The notes below the pieces were generated by a model, which did not search any database, was not told where the DNA came from, and was given only the letters and a program-made list of their open reading frames with translations. This document shows positions 14,362 through 22,961 of a stretch of 64,000 nucleotides of DNA, piece by piece. Source of the stretch: Kitasatospora sp. NBC_00458 (GTDB lineage: Bacteria; Actinomycetota; Actinomycetes; Streptomycetales; Streptomycetaceae); NCBI RefSeq assembly GCF_036013975.1, contig NZ_CP107904.1:5667001-5731000 (forward strand). Direction: 5' to 3'. The first letter of the stretch is position 1. Each line of letters starts with the position of its first letter. A program made the position numbers and the translations under genes.

Positions 14362-14808
14362 ATGGAGATCGAGCAGCCATGGCTTCCGGAGGCGGCGGAG
14401 ATCCGCCAGGGCACCGTCCGGCTGGCCCGCCGACTGCGGGCCGAGCGCGCGGGGGAGGGCCTCAGCCTCAACAAGCTGAGCGTGCTCGGGCACCTGCTCC
14501 GGCACGGTCCGATGTCCCCGGGGGCGCTGGCCGCCGCCGACCACCAGCAGCCGCAGTCGCTGACCCGGGTGTTCGCCGAACTGGAGCGGGACGGCCTGCT
14601 CCGTCGGGTGCCGGACGAGCGGGACCGCCGGCAGTCCGTCCTCCACCTCACCGCGGACGGCGGCACCGCGCTGGCCCGTGACATGGCCGGGCGGGACGCC
14701 TGGCTGGCGGAGGCGCTGGACGCGCTCTCCGAGACGGAGCGCGAGGTGCTCCGCCTCGCGGCCCGCCTGATGGACCGCCTGGCCGACACCCCCGACCGAC
14801 ACGCCTGA
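14362..14808 (+). CDS. MarR-family transcriptional regulator
   Basis: A 148-aa winged-helix protein. The core reads LSLNKLSVLGHLLRHGPMSP, then ALAAADHQQPQSLTRVFAEL (recognition helix) and GLLRRVPDERDRRQSVLHLT, the characteristic MarR wing with D-x-R-D-x-R. Helices at both ends would form the dimer. MarR proteins usually repress a divergent efflux gene and release on binding aromatic ligands; here the divergent gene encodes a FUSC exporter only 88 bp away. The start lacks a ribosome site and has a -10-like box at 14350. Confidence 0.85.
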   Translation: MEIEQPWLPEAAEIRQGTVRLARRLRAERAGEGLSLNKLSVLGHLLRHGPMSPGALAAADHQQPQSLTRVFAELERDGLLRRVPDERDRRQSVLHLTADGGTALARDMAGRDAWLAEALDALSETEREVLRLAARLMDRLADTPDRHA

Positions 14809-14881
14809 CCGGACCCGGCCGGACCCGATCCGACCGGACCTGACCGCGCACCCGGAGCCGGCCCGCCCCCTACCGGGAGAG

Positions 14882-15070
14882 CTATCGCCGCAGGGCCCGG
14901 TACCGCTTGAGCAGGGCGGTGAGCCGGGCCGGGTCCGCGGCGCCGTTCAGCTCGGTGAGCAGGTCGTCCGGGCAGAGCTCGTAGTGGTCGCCCCACCAGC
15001 GCTGCACTTTGCCGTCCCAGATCCGGTAGCCGCCCGGCACGCCCCTGGCCACGTAGCGGCGCCTGCCCAT
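14882..15070 (-). CDS. small basic hypothetical protein
   Basis: A 62-aa protein (MGRRRYVARGVPGGYRIWDG start) rich in Arg and Trp. Residues 11-31 look like a short beta sheet carrying aromatic residues (YRIWDGKVQRWWGDHYELCP). The C terminus is a helix (LTALLKRYRALRR). The ATG at 15070 is preceded by GGGGCGGGG, a modest ribosome site. No family was recognised. It lies between the MarR gene, convergent with it, and the tRNA on the same strand. Confidence 0.55.
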   Translation of the reverse strand: MGRRRYVARGVPGGYRIWDGKVQRWWGDHYELCPDDLLTELNGAADPARLTALLKRYRALRR

Positions 15071-15106
15071 GAAGTCCCCGCCCCGTCACGCGCCCTGAAA
15101 ACGAAT

Positions 15107-15148
15107 CAGGCCCAGTCCCGCGGTAACTTACCGCTGGCCTGGGCCTGT
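15107..15148 (-). terminator. probable terminator of tRNA-Arg
   Basis: CAGGCCCAG (15107-15115) pairs with CTGGGCCTG (15140-15148), and an inner CGGTAA-C-TTACCG palindrome (15121-15133) makes a compound hairpin. On the minus strand it lies about 20 nt past the tRNA and is followed by a T-rich stretch. Confidence 0.6.
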
Positions 15149-15166
15149 TCAGCACTTCTTGCGAAG

Positions 15167-15238
15167 TGCCCCCGGCAGGATTCGAACCTGCGCACCCGCC
15201 TCCGGAGGGCGGTGCTCTATCCCCTGAGCTACGGGGGC
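15167..15238 (-). tRNA. tRNA-Arg (anticodon CCG)
   Basis: Read on the minus strand, a complete cloverleaf is visible. The acceptor is GCCCCCG paired with CGGGGGC, the D arm contains AGCTCAGGGGATAGAGC, and the anticodon stem CCGCC/GGCGG has loop CTCCGGA (anticodon CCG, reading CGG). The T arm is GCAGGTTCGAATCCTGC and the discriminator base is A. CCA is not encoded. It is about 700 bp from argS, the enzyme that charges it. Confidence 0.96.
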
Positions 15239-15439
15239 CTGCTTGGTGTCGTCGTCGCGTTCGCTTCGACGTGGAGAACATTACCAGGCTCCGGGCGTGC
15301 TCCGTGCACGGGTTTTGCGGGAGGTCGGACGGGCGGTCGGACGGCCGCCGGGGGAGGCCCGGCAGCCCTCCGGCGGACGGGCCGCCACCCGACCGGAGCG
15401 GAAGTGCGGAAAGGCCGGACGGGGCGGCGGGCCCGCCGA

Positions 15440-15445
15440 TACCCT
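15440..15445 (+). promoter_or_regulatory. -10 box of a probable leaderless receiver-protein transcript
   Basis: TACCCT (TANNNT) ends 7 nt before the GTG at 15453. This supports that GTG, and not the in-frame GTG at 15462, as the start. Confidence 0.45.
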
Positions 15446-15452
15446 CGGTGAG

Positions 15453-15890
15453 GTGTCGGGAGTGTCCGGGCGGGTCCTCGTGGTGGACGACAGCGAGGTG
15501 ATCCGTCAGCTGATCAGGGTCAACCTGGAGCTTGAGGGCTTCGAGGTGGTGACCGCCGCCGACGGTGCCGAGTGCCTGGAGGTGGTCCGCCGGGTGAAGC
15601 CCGACGTGGTGACGCTGGACGTGGTGATGCCGAGGCTGGACGGCCTGCGGACGGCGGCCCGGCTCCGGGCGGCGCCGGGGACGCGGCGGCTGCCGATCGC
15701 GATCGTGAGCGCCTGCACGCCGGCCGACCTGGACCTGGGGGAGTCGGTCGGGGTGGACGGCTACCTGGGCAAGCCCTTCGACCCGGCGGACCTGGTGGCG
15801 CTGGTGCGGCGGCTGATGGTGCCGGTCCGCGACGACGGGGAGGCGGACGGGTTTCGCTCTCAGCGAACAGATGGGATCGATCGCGGCTGA
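15453..15890 (+). CDS. stand-alone response-regulator receiver protein (CheY-like)
   Basis: A 145-aa receiver domain with no output domain. It has the acidic pair VDDSE (residues 11-15), phospho-acceptor Asp56 in VTLDVVMPRLDG, Ser in the Thr switch position (IVSACTP) and the conserved Lys in GYLGKPFDP. Single-domain regulators usually act through protein contacts. No kinase gene is adjacent, and argS follows within 75 bp in the same direction. Start at GTG 15453 as supported by the -10 box placed for a leaderless mRNA. Confidence 0.85.
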   Translation: MSGVSGRVLVVDDSEVIRQLIRVNLELEGFEVVTAADGAECLEVVRRVKPDVVTLDVVMPRLDGLRTAARLRAAPGTRRLPIAIVSACTPADLDLGESVGVDGYLGKPFDPADLVALVRRLMVPVRDDGEADGFRSQRTDGIDRG

Positions 15891-15950
15891 GCACGGCTCC
15901 CGGACGTCTCAACCGGCAAACCGAGTGGCGGGCGCCCACCCCACCTCGCC

Positions 15951-15956
15951 TACGCT
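15951..15956 (+). promoter_or_regulatory. -10 box of a probable leaderless argS transcript
   Basis: TACGCT (TANNNT) ends 7 nt before the argS GTG. There is no purine-rich ribosome site in between. Confidence 0.5.
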
Positions 15957-15963
15957 TGGCGTC

Positions 15964-17625
15964 GTGACCCCCGCAGAGCTTTCCCAGGCAGTCCAGGCCG
16001 CAGTGAGCGCCGCCGTCGAGGCGGGCGAGCTGGCCGTCGCCGTGCCCGAGCACGTGACGGTCGAGCGACCCAAGAACAGGGACCACGGCGACTACGCGAC
16101 GAACGTGGCCCTCCAGCTCGCGAAGTCGGCCGGCAAGCCGCCGCGAGCCGTGGCCGACCTGGTGGCCGCCCGCCTGCGAGAGCTGCCCGGGGTCGCCAAG
16201 GTCGACATCGCCGGGCCCGGCTTCCTGAACATCACCTTCGACGCCGCCACCCAGGGCGAGCTGGCCCGCACCATCGTCGAGGCCGGTGCCACGTTCGGGC
16301 ACAACGACGCCCACAAGGGTCTGAAGATCAACCTGGAGTTCGTCTCCGCCAACCCGACCGGCCCGATCCACATCGGCGGCGTCCGCTGGGCCGCCGTCGG
16401 CGACTCGCTCGCCCGGGTGCTGCGCGCGACCGGTGCCGACGTCACCACCGAGTACTACCTCAACGACGCAGGCGTGCAGATCTCCAAGTTCGCCAAGTCG
16501 CTCCAGGCCTCGGCCAACGGCAAGCCCGTCCCGGAGGACGGCTACGTCGGCGAGTACATCGCGGACATCGCCAAGGCGATCACCGACGCCGTGCCCGGCG
16601 TGCTCGACCTGCCCGAGGACGAGCAGCTGCAGCTCTTCCGCACCGAGGGCCTCAAGCTCATGGTCGCCGAGATCCAGCGCTCGATGGAGGAGTTCGGCAC
16701 CCACTTCGACGTCTGGTTCTCGGAGAAGTCGCTGCACGACTCCGGCGCCATCGAGCAGGCCATCGACCGGCTGCGCGAGCAGGGCCACGTCTTCGAGCAG
16801 GACGGCGCGATCTGGCTGCGCACCACCGACTTCGGCGACGACAAGGACCGCGTCCTGGTCAAGGCCGACGGCGAGACCACCTACTTCGCCGCCGACGCCG
16901 CCTACTACCTCTCGAAGCGGGACCGCGGCTCCGAGGTCTCGGTCTACATGCTGGGCGCGGACCACCACGGCTACGTGAACCGCCTCCGGGCCATCGCCGC
17001 CTGCGCGGGCGACGACATGGACCGCAACATCGAGGTCAAGATCGGCCAGTTCGTGAAGATGATTCGCGACGGCGAAGAGGTCCGCATGTCCAAGCGGGCC
17101 GGCAACATCATCACGATCGACGACGTCGTCGACTGGATCGGCGTGGACGCCGCCCGCTACACCCTGGGCCGCACCCCCACCGACTCCACCATCACGCTCG
17201 ACATCAACGTGCTGACCAGCCAGACCAACGAGAACCCGGTCTACTACGTCCAGTACGCCCACACCCGGATGTGCGGCGTCGCGCGCAAGGCCGCCGAGCT
17301 CGGTGTCGACAAGGGCGCGGCCGCCGACTTCAAACCCGAGCTGCTCGCCACCCAGTGGGAGAACGACATCCTCGGCGTCCTCGGCGAGTTCCCGAAGGTC
17401 CTGGCCACGGCCGGCGAGCTGCGCGAGCCGCACCGGGTCGCGCGCTACCTGGAGGTCCTCGCGGGCAAGTACCACCGCCTGTACGAGAACTGCATGTTCC
17501 TGCCCAAGGGCGACGAGGAGCTCAACGACACGCACCGGGCCCGGCTCTGGCTGGTCGAGGCCACACGCACGGTCATGGCCAACGGCCTCACGCTCCTGGG
17601 CGTGACGGCGCCCGAGCGGATGTAG
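15964..17625 (+). CDS. argS: arginyl-tRNA synthetase
   Basis: A 553-aa class I aminoacyl-tRNA synthetase that charges tRNA-Arg. The HIGH signature appears as PTGPIHIGG, and the KMSKS-like loop is EVRMSKRAGN. The N-terminal additional domain and the C-terminal anticodon-binding helices (YHRLYENCMFLP) are present at normal length. GTG 15964 was chosen because the longer frame lacks homology and a TANNNT box sits 7 nt upstream, suggesting a leaderless message. A tRNA-Arg gene lies nearby and lysA follows 88 bp later, the usual streptomycete arrangement. Confidence 0.97.
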   Translation: MTPAELSQAVQAAVSAAVEAGELAVAVPEHVTVERPKNRDHGDYATNVALQLAKSAGKPPRAVADLVAARLRELPGVAKVDIAGPGFLNITFDAATQGELARTIVEAGATFGHNDAHKGLKINLEFVSANPTGPIHIGGVRWAAVGDSLARVLRATGADVTTEYYLNDAGVQISKFAKSLQASANGKPVPEDGYVGEYIADIAKAITDAVPGVLDLPEDEQLQLFRTEGLKLMVAEIQRSMEEFGTHFDVWFSEKSLHDSGAIEQAIDRLREQGHVFEQDGAIWLRTTDFGDDKDRVLVKADGETTYFAADAAYYLSKRDRGSEVSVYMLGADHHGYVNRLRAIAACAGDDMDRNIEVKIGQFVKMIRDGEEVRMSKRAGNIITIDDVVDWIGVDAARYTLGRTPTDSTITLDINVLTSQTNENPVYYVQYAHTRMCGVARKAAELGVDKGAAADFKPELLATQWENDILGVLGEFPKVLATAGELREPHRVARYLEVLAGKYHRLYENCMFLPKGDEELNDTHRARLWLVEATRTVMANGLTLLGVTAPERM

Positions 17626-17646
17626 CACCACCCCCAAGCGCACAGC

Positions 17647-17684
17647 GGGGGCGGCGGACGGTCAACGGGGACCGTCGCCGCCCC
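17647..17684 (+). terminator. hairpin between argS and lysA
   Basis: GGGGCGGCGGACGGTC (17647-17662) pairs with GACCGTCGCCGCCCC (17670-17684) with a single bulge. This looks like a terminator or attenuator after argS. Confidence 0.6.
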
Positions 17685-17713
17685 TCGCCATAGGTCAAGG
17701 ACGAGAGACACCG

Positions 17714-19108
17714 ATGAGTCGCTCCGCACACCCCGCAGGTCCCCGCCACGGCGACGTGCTCCCCGAGGGCCACTACCAGGCCCCGCCGGCCGACCTGAAC
17801 GCGCTCGACCCCAAGGTCTGGTCACAGACGGTGGCCCGCGGCGCCGACGGCGTCGTCACCGTCGGCGGCCTCGACGTGAACCGGATCGCCGCCGAGTACG
17901 GCACCCCCGTCTACGTCATGGACGAGGCGGACTTCCGCGCCCGGGCCGGTGCCTGGCGGGACGCCTTCGGCGGCGACGCGGACGTCTACTACGCCGGCAA
18001 GGCGTTCCTCTCCAAGGCGGTCGTGCGCTGGCTGCACGAGGAGGGGCTGAACCTCGACGTCTGCAGCCCGGGCGAGCTGGCGGTGGCGCTGGCCGCCGGG
18101 ATGCCGGCCGAGCGGATCGCGCTGCACGGCAACAACAAGTCCGTCCACGAGCTGGAGCAGGCCGTGAAGGCGGGCGTCGGCCACGTCGTAGTCGACTCCT
18201 ACGAGGAGATCGAGCGCCTCGCCGCGATCGCCGCCCGCCAGGGCGTGCGCCAGCAGGTCCTGATCCGGGTCACCGTCGGCGTCGAGGCGCACACCCACGA
18301 GTTCATCGCCACCGCGCACGAGGACCAGAAGTTCGGCCTCTCGCTGAACGGCGGCGCGGCCGCCGAGGCGGTCCGCCGGGTCCTCGCCCACGGCGCGGCC
18401 CTGGAGCTGCGCGGCATCCACTCGCACATCGGCTCGCAGATCTTCGACACCGCCGGCTTCGAGGTGGCCGCCCGCCGGGTGGTCGGCCTGCTGGCGGAGA
18501 TCCGCGACGAGCACGGGGTCGAGCTGCCCGAGATCGACCTCGGCGGCGGCCTCGGCATCGCCTACACCAGCGACGACGACCCGCGCGAGGCGGCCGAGAT
18601 CGCGACCGCGCTGGCCGACATCGTCCGCCGCGAGTGCGTCGCCTCCGGTCTGCGGGTGCCCCGGCTGTCGGTCGAGCCAGGCCGGGCGATCGTCGGCCCG
18701 ACCGCCTTCACGCTGTACGAGGTGGGGACCGTCAAGCCGCTGGAGGGCCTGCGGACGTACGTCAGCGTGGACGGCGGCATGTCCGACAACATCCGCACCG
18801 CGCTGTACGACGCCGAGTACTCGGTGGCCCTGGTGTCGCGCACCAGCGACGCGGAGCCGATGCTGGTCCGGGTGGTCGGCAAGCACTGCGAGTCGGGCGA
18901 CATCGTCGTCCGGGACGCCTTCCTGCCGGCCGACCTGACCCCGGGCGACCTGATCGCGGTGCCCGCCACCGGCGCCTACTGCCGTTCGATGGCGAGCAAC
19001 TACAACCACGCCCTGAAGCCCCCGGTGCTGGCCGTCAAGGACGGTGCGGCCCGGGTGATCGTCCGGCGCGAGACGGAGGAGGATCTCCTGCGTCTCGATA
19101 TCGGATGA
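17714..19108 (+). CDS. lysA: diaminopimelate decarboxylase
   Basis: A 464-aa PLP-dependent fold-type III enzyme that converts meso-diaminopimelate to lysine, the last step of lysine synthesis. The PLP lysine lies in YAGKAFLSKAVVRWL, the glycine-rich phosphate-binding loop in DLGGGLGIAY, and the substrate motif is EPGRAIVGP. The conserved active-site Cys is in GKHCESGD. An N-terminal extension of about 40 residues is usual for actinomycetes. ATG at 17714. It heads an aspartate-family block with hom, thrC and thrB downstream. Confidence 0.97.
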   Translation: MSRSAHPAGPRHGDVLPEGHYQAPPADLNALDPKVWSQTVARGADGVVTVGGLDVNRIAAEYGTPVYVMDEADFRARAGAWRDAFGGDADVYYAGKAFLSKAVVRWLHEEGLNLDVCSPGELAVALAAGMPAERIALHGNNKSVHELEQAVKAGVGHVVVDSYEEIERLAAIAARQGVRQQVLIRVTVGVEAHTHEFIATAHEDQKFGLSLNGGAAAEAVRRVLAHGAALELRGIHSHIGSQIFDTAGFEVAARRVVGLLAEIRDEHGVELPEIDLGGGLGIAYTSDDDPREAAEIATALADIVRRECVASGLRVPRLSVEPGRAIVGPTAFTLYEVGTVKPLEGLRTYVSVDGGMSDNIRTALYDAEYSVALVSRTSDAEPMLVRVVGKHCESGDIVVRDAFLPADLTPGDLIAVPATGAYCRSMASNYNHALKPPVLAVKDGAARVIVRRETEEDLLRLDIG

Positions 19109-19183
19109 CGAAATCCTCGTCTCAGATCATGGAACGACCGTAGATCCGTACGGGAAGTCCCGGAGACTGGTAGGGACCGAAGC

Positions 19184-19211
19184 TCCGGCGGGCTCGTGGA
19201 AGCCCGCCGGA
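19184..19211 (+). terminator. hairpin in the hom leader
   Basis: TCCGGCGGGCT (19184-19194) and AGCCCGCCGGA (19201-19211) form a perfect 11-bp stem with a 6-nt loop, 35 bp upstream of hom. It could terminate lysA transcription or act as an attenuator for the threonine genes. Confidence 0.6.
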
Positions 19212-19246
19212 ATTACCGAAGCACGATGAATGCAGAGCGGAGTCGG

Positions 19247-20539
19247 ATGATGCGTACGCGGCCGCTGAAGGTGGCGTTGCTGGGCTGTGGTGTGGTGGGC
19301 TCCGAGGTGGCGCGCATCATGACGACAGACGCCGCCGACCTCGCCGCGCGCATCGGCGCGCCGGTCGAGCTCGTCGGTGTCGCGGTCCGCCGGGCCGGTC
19401 GCCCCCGGCCGGGCGTGCCCGAGCACCTGATCACCACCGATGCCGAGTCCCTGGTCAACCGGGGCGACATCGACGTGGTGATCGAGGTGGTGGGCGGCAT
19501 CGAGCCGTCCAAACACCTCATCCTGTCGGCGTTCCGGAAGGGCGCCTCGGTGGTCAGCGCCAACAAGGCGCTGCTCGCCAAGGACGGCACCGAACTGCAC
19601 GCGGCGGCCGCCGAGGCCGGCGTGGACCTCTACTACGAGGCCGCGGTGGCCGGGGCGATCCCGCTGATCCGCCCGCTGCGCGAGTCGCTGGCCGGTGACC
19701 GGGTGAACCGGGTGCTGGGCATCGTCAACGGCACCACCAACTTCATCCTCGACAAGATGGACACCACCGGCGCCGGCTACTCGGAGGCGCTGGAGGAGGC
19801 CACCGCGCTCGGTTACGCCGAGGCCGACCCGACCGCCGACGTGGAGGGCTTCGACGCCGCCGCGAAGGCCGCGATCCTGGCCGGCATCGCCTTCCACACC
19901 AAGGTGACCGCGGCGGACGTCTACCGCGAGGGCCTGACCGAGGTGACCGCCGCCGACATCGCCTCCGCCAAGCAGATGGGCTGCGTGGTCAAGCTGCTGG
20001 CGATCTGCGAGCGGGCGGCCGACGGCGAGTCGGTCACCGCGCGCGTCCACCCGGCGATGATCCCGCTGTCGCACCCGCTGGCCTCCGTCCGCGAGGCGTA
20101 CAACGCGGTGTTCGTCGAGGCCGAGGCGGCCGGGCGGCTGATGTTCTACGGCCCGGGCGCGGGCGGCGCGCCGACCGCCTCGGCGGTCCTCGGCGACCTG
20201 GTCGCGGTCTGTCGCAACAAGCTCGCCGGCGCCACCGGCCCCGGCGACTCGGTGTACACGCAGCTGCCGGCGAAGCCGATGGACGAGGTGATCACCCGCT
20301 ACCACGTCAGCCTGGACGTGGACGACCGCGCGGGCGTGCTCGCCCAGGTCGCGTCCGTCTTCGCCGAGCACGGGGTCTCCATCGACACCGTGCGCCAGCA
20401 GGGCCGCGACGGCGACGCGTCGCTCGTCGTGGTCACCCACCGCGCCACCGACGCCGCCCTGTCGGCGACGGTGGACAAGCTCCGCGCACTGGACAGCGTG
20501 CGCGACGTGGCCAGCATCATGCGGGTCGAAGGGGAGTAG
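19247..20539 (+). CDS. hom: homoserine dehydrogenase
   Basis: A 430-aa NAD(P)H-dependent enzyme that converts aspartate semialdehyde to homoserine for threonine and methionine. The Rossmann motif LLGCGVVGSEV is near the N terminus and the catalytic-domain signature is GYAEADPTADVEGFDAA. The C-terminal ACT domain (YHVSLDVDDRAGVLAQVASV) is the site where threonine usually exerts feedback control. The start is one of two adjacent ATGs (19247 or 19250), both after AGCGGAG. thrC begins 6 nt after its stop, so the two are cotranscribed. Confidence 0.96.
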   Translation: MMRTRPLKVALLGCGVVGSEVARIMTTDAADLAARIGAPVELVGVAVRRAGRPRPGVPEHLITTDAESLVNRGDIDVVIEVVGGIEPSKHLILSAFRKGASVVSANKALLAKDGTELHAAAAEAGVDLYYEAAVAGAIPLIRPLRESLAGDRVNRVLGIVNGTTNFILDKMDTTGAGYSEALEEATALGYAEADPTADVEGFDAAAKAAILAGIAFHTKVTAADVYREGLTEVTAADIASAKQMGCVVKLLAICERAADGESVTARVHPAMIPLSHPLASVREAYNAVFVEAEAAGRLMFYGPGAGGAPTASAVLGDLVAVCRNKLAGATGPGDSVYTQLPAKPMDEVITRYHVSLDVDDRAGVLAQVASVFAEHGVSIDTVRQQGRDGDASLVVVTHRATDAALSATVDKLRALDSVRDVASIMRVEGE

Positions 20540-20545
20540 GAACAG

Positions 20546-21646
20546 ATGATGAGCGGCGTTGCCGAGAACGCGGCCAGAGGTACCCACACCCACCAGTGGC
20601 GAGGCCTGATCGAGGAGTACCGGGACCGTCTGCCGGTCAGCGAGGCGACCCCCGTGGTCACCCTGCTGGAGGGCGGAACCCCGCTGGTCCCCGCCCAGGT
20701 GCTCTCCGAGCGCACCGGCTGCGAGGTCTACCTCAAGGTCGAGGGCGCCAACCCGACCGGGTCCTTCAAGGACCGCGGTATGACGATGGCCATCTCCAAG
20801 GCGAAGGAGGACGGCGCCCAGGCCGTCATCTGCGCCTCCACCGGCAACACCTCGGCCTCCGCCGCCGCGTACGCGGTGCGGGCCGGGATGGTGTCGGCGG
20901 TGCTGGTCCCGCAGGGCAAGATCGCCCTCGGCAAGATGGGCCAGGCGCTGGTGCACGGCGCCAAGATCCTTCAGGTGGACGGGAACTTCGACGACTGCCT
21001 CACCCTTGCGCGTGAACTGTCCGAGAAGTACCCGGTTGCCCTGGTCAACTCGGTGAACCCGGTTCGCATCGAGGGCCAGAAGACCGCCGCCTTCGAGATC
21101 GTCGACATGCTCGGCGACGCGCCGGACATCCACGTCCTGCCGGTCGGCAACGCGGGCAACATCACCGCGTACTGGAAGGGCTACCGCGAGTACGCGGCGG
21201 ACGGCCTGGCCGCCCGCACCCCGCGGATGTGGGGCTTCCAGGCCTCCGGCTCGGCCCCGATCGTGGACGGCGCGCCGGTGCTCAAGCCGCAGACCATCGC
21301 CACCGCGATCCGGATCGGCAACCCGGCCTCCTGGGACTACGCGCTCGCCGCGCGGGACGAGTCGGGCGGCCTGATCGACAAGGTGACCGACCGTCAGATC
21401 CTGTCCGCCTACCGGCTGCTGGCGTCCCAGGAGGGCGTCTTCGTGGAGCCCGCCTCGGCCGCCTCGGTGGCCGGCCTGCTGGCGAAGGCGGAGGCCGGCC
21501 TGGTCGACCCGGGCCAGCGGATCGTCTGCACCGTGACCGGCAACGGCCTCAAGGACCCGGACTGGGCGGTGGCCGGCGCGCCGCAGCCGCAGGTGGTCCC
21601 GATCGACCCGGAGACGGCCGCGCAGCGCCTCGGGCTGCTGGACTGA
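20546..21646 (+). CDS. thrC: threonine synthase
   Basis: A 366-aa PLP enzyme (fold type II) that converts O-phosphohomoserine to threonine. The Schiff-base lysine is in NPTGSFKDRGM, the phosphate cup is LPVGNAGNI, and the CASTGNTSASAAAYA motif contacts PLP. Length is normal for the short actinobacterial form. Start at ATG 20546 (ATG 20549 is an equal alternative). The gene is followed by two strong hairpins, so thrB downstream must have its own promoter. Confidence 0.97.
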   Translation: MMSGVAENAARGTHTHQWRGLIEEYRDRLPVSEATPVVTLLEGGTPLVPAQVLSERTGCEVYLKVEGANPTGSFKDRGMTMAISKAKEDGAQAVICASTGNTSASAAAYAVRAGMVSAVLVPQGKIALGKMGQALVHGAKILQVDGNFDDCLTLARELSEKYPVALVNSVNPVRIEGQKTAAFEIVDMLGDAPDIHVLPVGNAGNITAYWKGYREYAADGLAARTPRMWGFQASGSAPIVDGAPVLKPQTIATAIRIGNPASWDYALAARDESGGLIDKVTDRQILSAYRLLASQEGVFVEPASAASVAGLLAKAEAGLVDPGQRIVCTVTGNGLKDPDWAVAGAPQPQVVPIDPETAAQRLGLLD

Positions 21647-21649
21647 TCC

Positions 21650-21692
21650 CGGCCCCGGCCGGAGGGGCGGGCCGCCCCTCCGGCCGGGGCCG
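21650..21692 (+). terminator. terminator after thrC
   Basis: A perfect 21-bp stem (21650-21670 with 21672-21692) is one of the strongest hairpins in the window and starts 3 nt after the thrC stop codon. Confidence 0.85.
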
Positions 21693-21701
21693 ATCGCACA
21701 C

Positions 21702-21729
21702 CGGGCCGACCCTTTCGGGGGTCGGCCCG
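21702..21729 (+). terminator. second terminator hairpin after thrC
   Basis: CGGGCCGACCC (21702-21712) pairs with GGGTCGGCCCG (21719-21729). It stands in tandem with the preceding hairpin. The remaining 296 bp up to thrB show no gene and no confident promoter. Confidence 0.75.
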
Positions 21730-22025
21730 CCGTCGTTCCCGAGTGACACTTTTGTGTCAATTCAGCGGCGCATTCCGATCCGAATCCGGCATGAATTCCG
21801 GCCAGAACCGGCAACACACCAGACCGAAGGCCCACGGGGTGTACCGCTGTGGAACCTCTCTTCGATACTCTGGGTTCGGCCGTGTGGCACATGCCCCCGG
21901 GTCCGGCCCCACTTCGGGCCGCACCACCGACTGTGACCGACCGCCCCGGCCGGGGCCCGCAGCCCCCTCCCACCCTCGCACCGACGCGCTTCGCGCCGCC
22001 CGATTTCCCCAGGAGAGTCCACCGC

Positions 22026-22961
22026 ATGGCCGGTCCTGCGTTCCGTGCCGCCGCCGTCCGGGTCCGGGTCCCCGCGACCAGTGCCAACCTCGGCCCCGGC
22101 TTCGACGCCTTCGGACTCGCGCTGGGTCTGTACGACGACGTGGTCGTCCGGGTCTCCGACTCCGGGCTCTCCGTCGACATCGCCGGTGAGGGTGCCGACA
22201 GCCTGGCCCGCGACGAGCGCCACCTGGTGGTCCGCTCGATGCGCGCCGCCTTCGACCGCCTCGGCGGCCAGCCGCGCGGCCTCGAAGTGGTCTGCGCCAA
22301 CCGCATACCGCACGGCCGCGGCCTGGGCTCCTCGTCGGCCGCGATCTGCGCCGGCATCGTGGCCGCCCGCGCCGTGACCATCGGCGGCCCGTCCGCCCTG
22401 GACGACGACGCCCTGCTGGCCCTCGCCTCCGAGCTGGAGGGCCACCCGGACAACGTCGCGGCCTGTCTGCGCGGCAACTTCACGGTCGCCTGGACCGAGG
22501 AGGACACCGCCCGCGCGGTCGCCCTGGAGCCCTCCGGCCAGGTCGTCCCGGTGGTCTTCGTACCGGCCACCGAGGTGCTCACCGAGACCGCCCGCGGCCT
22601 CCTGCCGAGGACCGTCCCGCTGGCCGACGCCGCCGTCAACGCGGGCCGTGCCGCGCTGCTGGTCGAGGCCCTGACCCGGCGGCCCGAGCTGCTGCTCGCC
22701 GCCACCGAGGACCGGCTCCACCAGGACTACCGGGCCTCCGCGATGCCGGACAGCGCCGCGCTGGTGGGCGCGCTCCGTGCGGAGGGCGTCCCGGCGGTCA
22801 TCTCCGGCGCCGGCCCGACCGTCCTCGCGCTCACCGACGAGGCGGGCGTGCAGAAGGTGCTGTCGTTCGCCGAGGACCACGGCGCCGGCGGCCCGGTGTT
22901 CGCCGCGCACCGGCTGGAGCTCGACCGGACCGGCGCCACGGTGCTCCCGCTCGACGTCTGA
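22026..22961 (+). CDS. thrB: homoserine kinase
   Basis: A 311-aa GHMP-family kinase that phosphorylates homoserine for threonine synthase. The GHMP signatures are readable: PATSANLGPGFDAFG at residues 16-30, the ATP-binding IPHGRGLGSSSAAICAG loop, and the C-terminal ISGAGPTVLAL. ATG 22026 has AGGAGA 9 nt upstream; the longer frame from 21849 runs through non-coding leader. It stands 379 bp from thrC behind terminators, so it is a separate transcription unit. Confidence 0.96.
   Translation: MAGPAFRAAAVRVRVPATSANLGPGFDAFGLALGLYDDVVVRVSDSGLSVDIAGEGADSLARDERHLVVRSMRAAFDRLGGQPRGLEVVCANRIPHGRGLGSSSAAICAGIVAARAVTIGGPSALDDDALLALASELEGHPDNVAACLRGNFTVAWTEEDTARAVALEPSGQVVPVVFVPATEVLTETARGLLPRTVPLADAAVNAGRAALLVEALTRRPELLLAATEDRLHQDYRASAMPDSAALVGALRAEGVPAVISGAGPTVLALTDEAGVQKVLSFAEDHGAGGPVFAAHRLELDRTGATVLPLDV

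Noticed and set aside
19127..22705. 1192-codon minus-strand frame across hom, thrC and thrB
   Set aside because: It lies wholly opposite three well-supported metabolic genes and encodes a low-complexity Arg/Gly/Val/His-rich sequence, typical of antisense frames at high GC.
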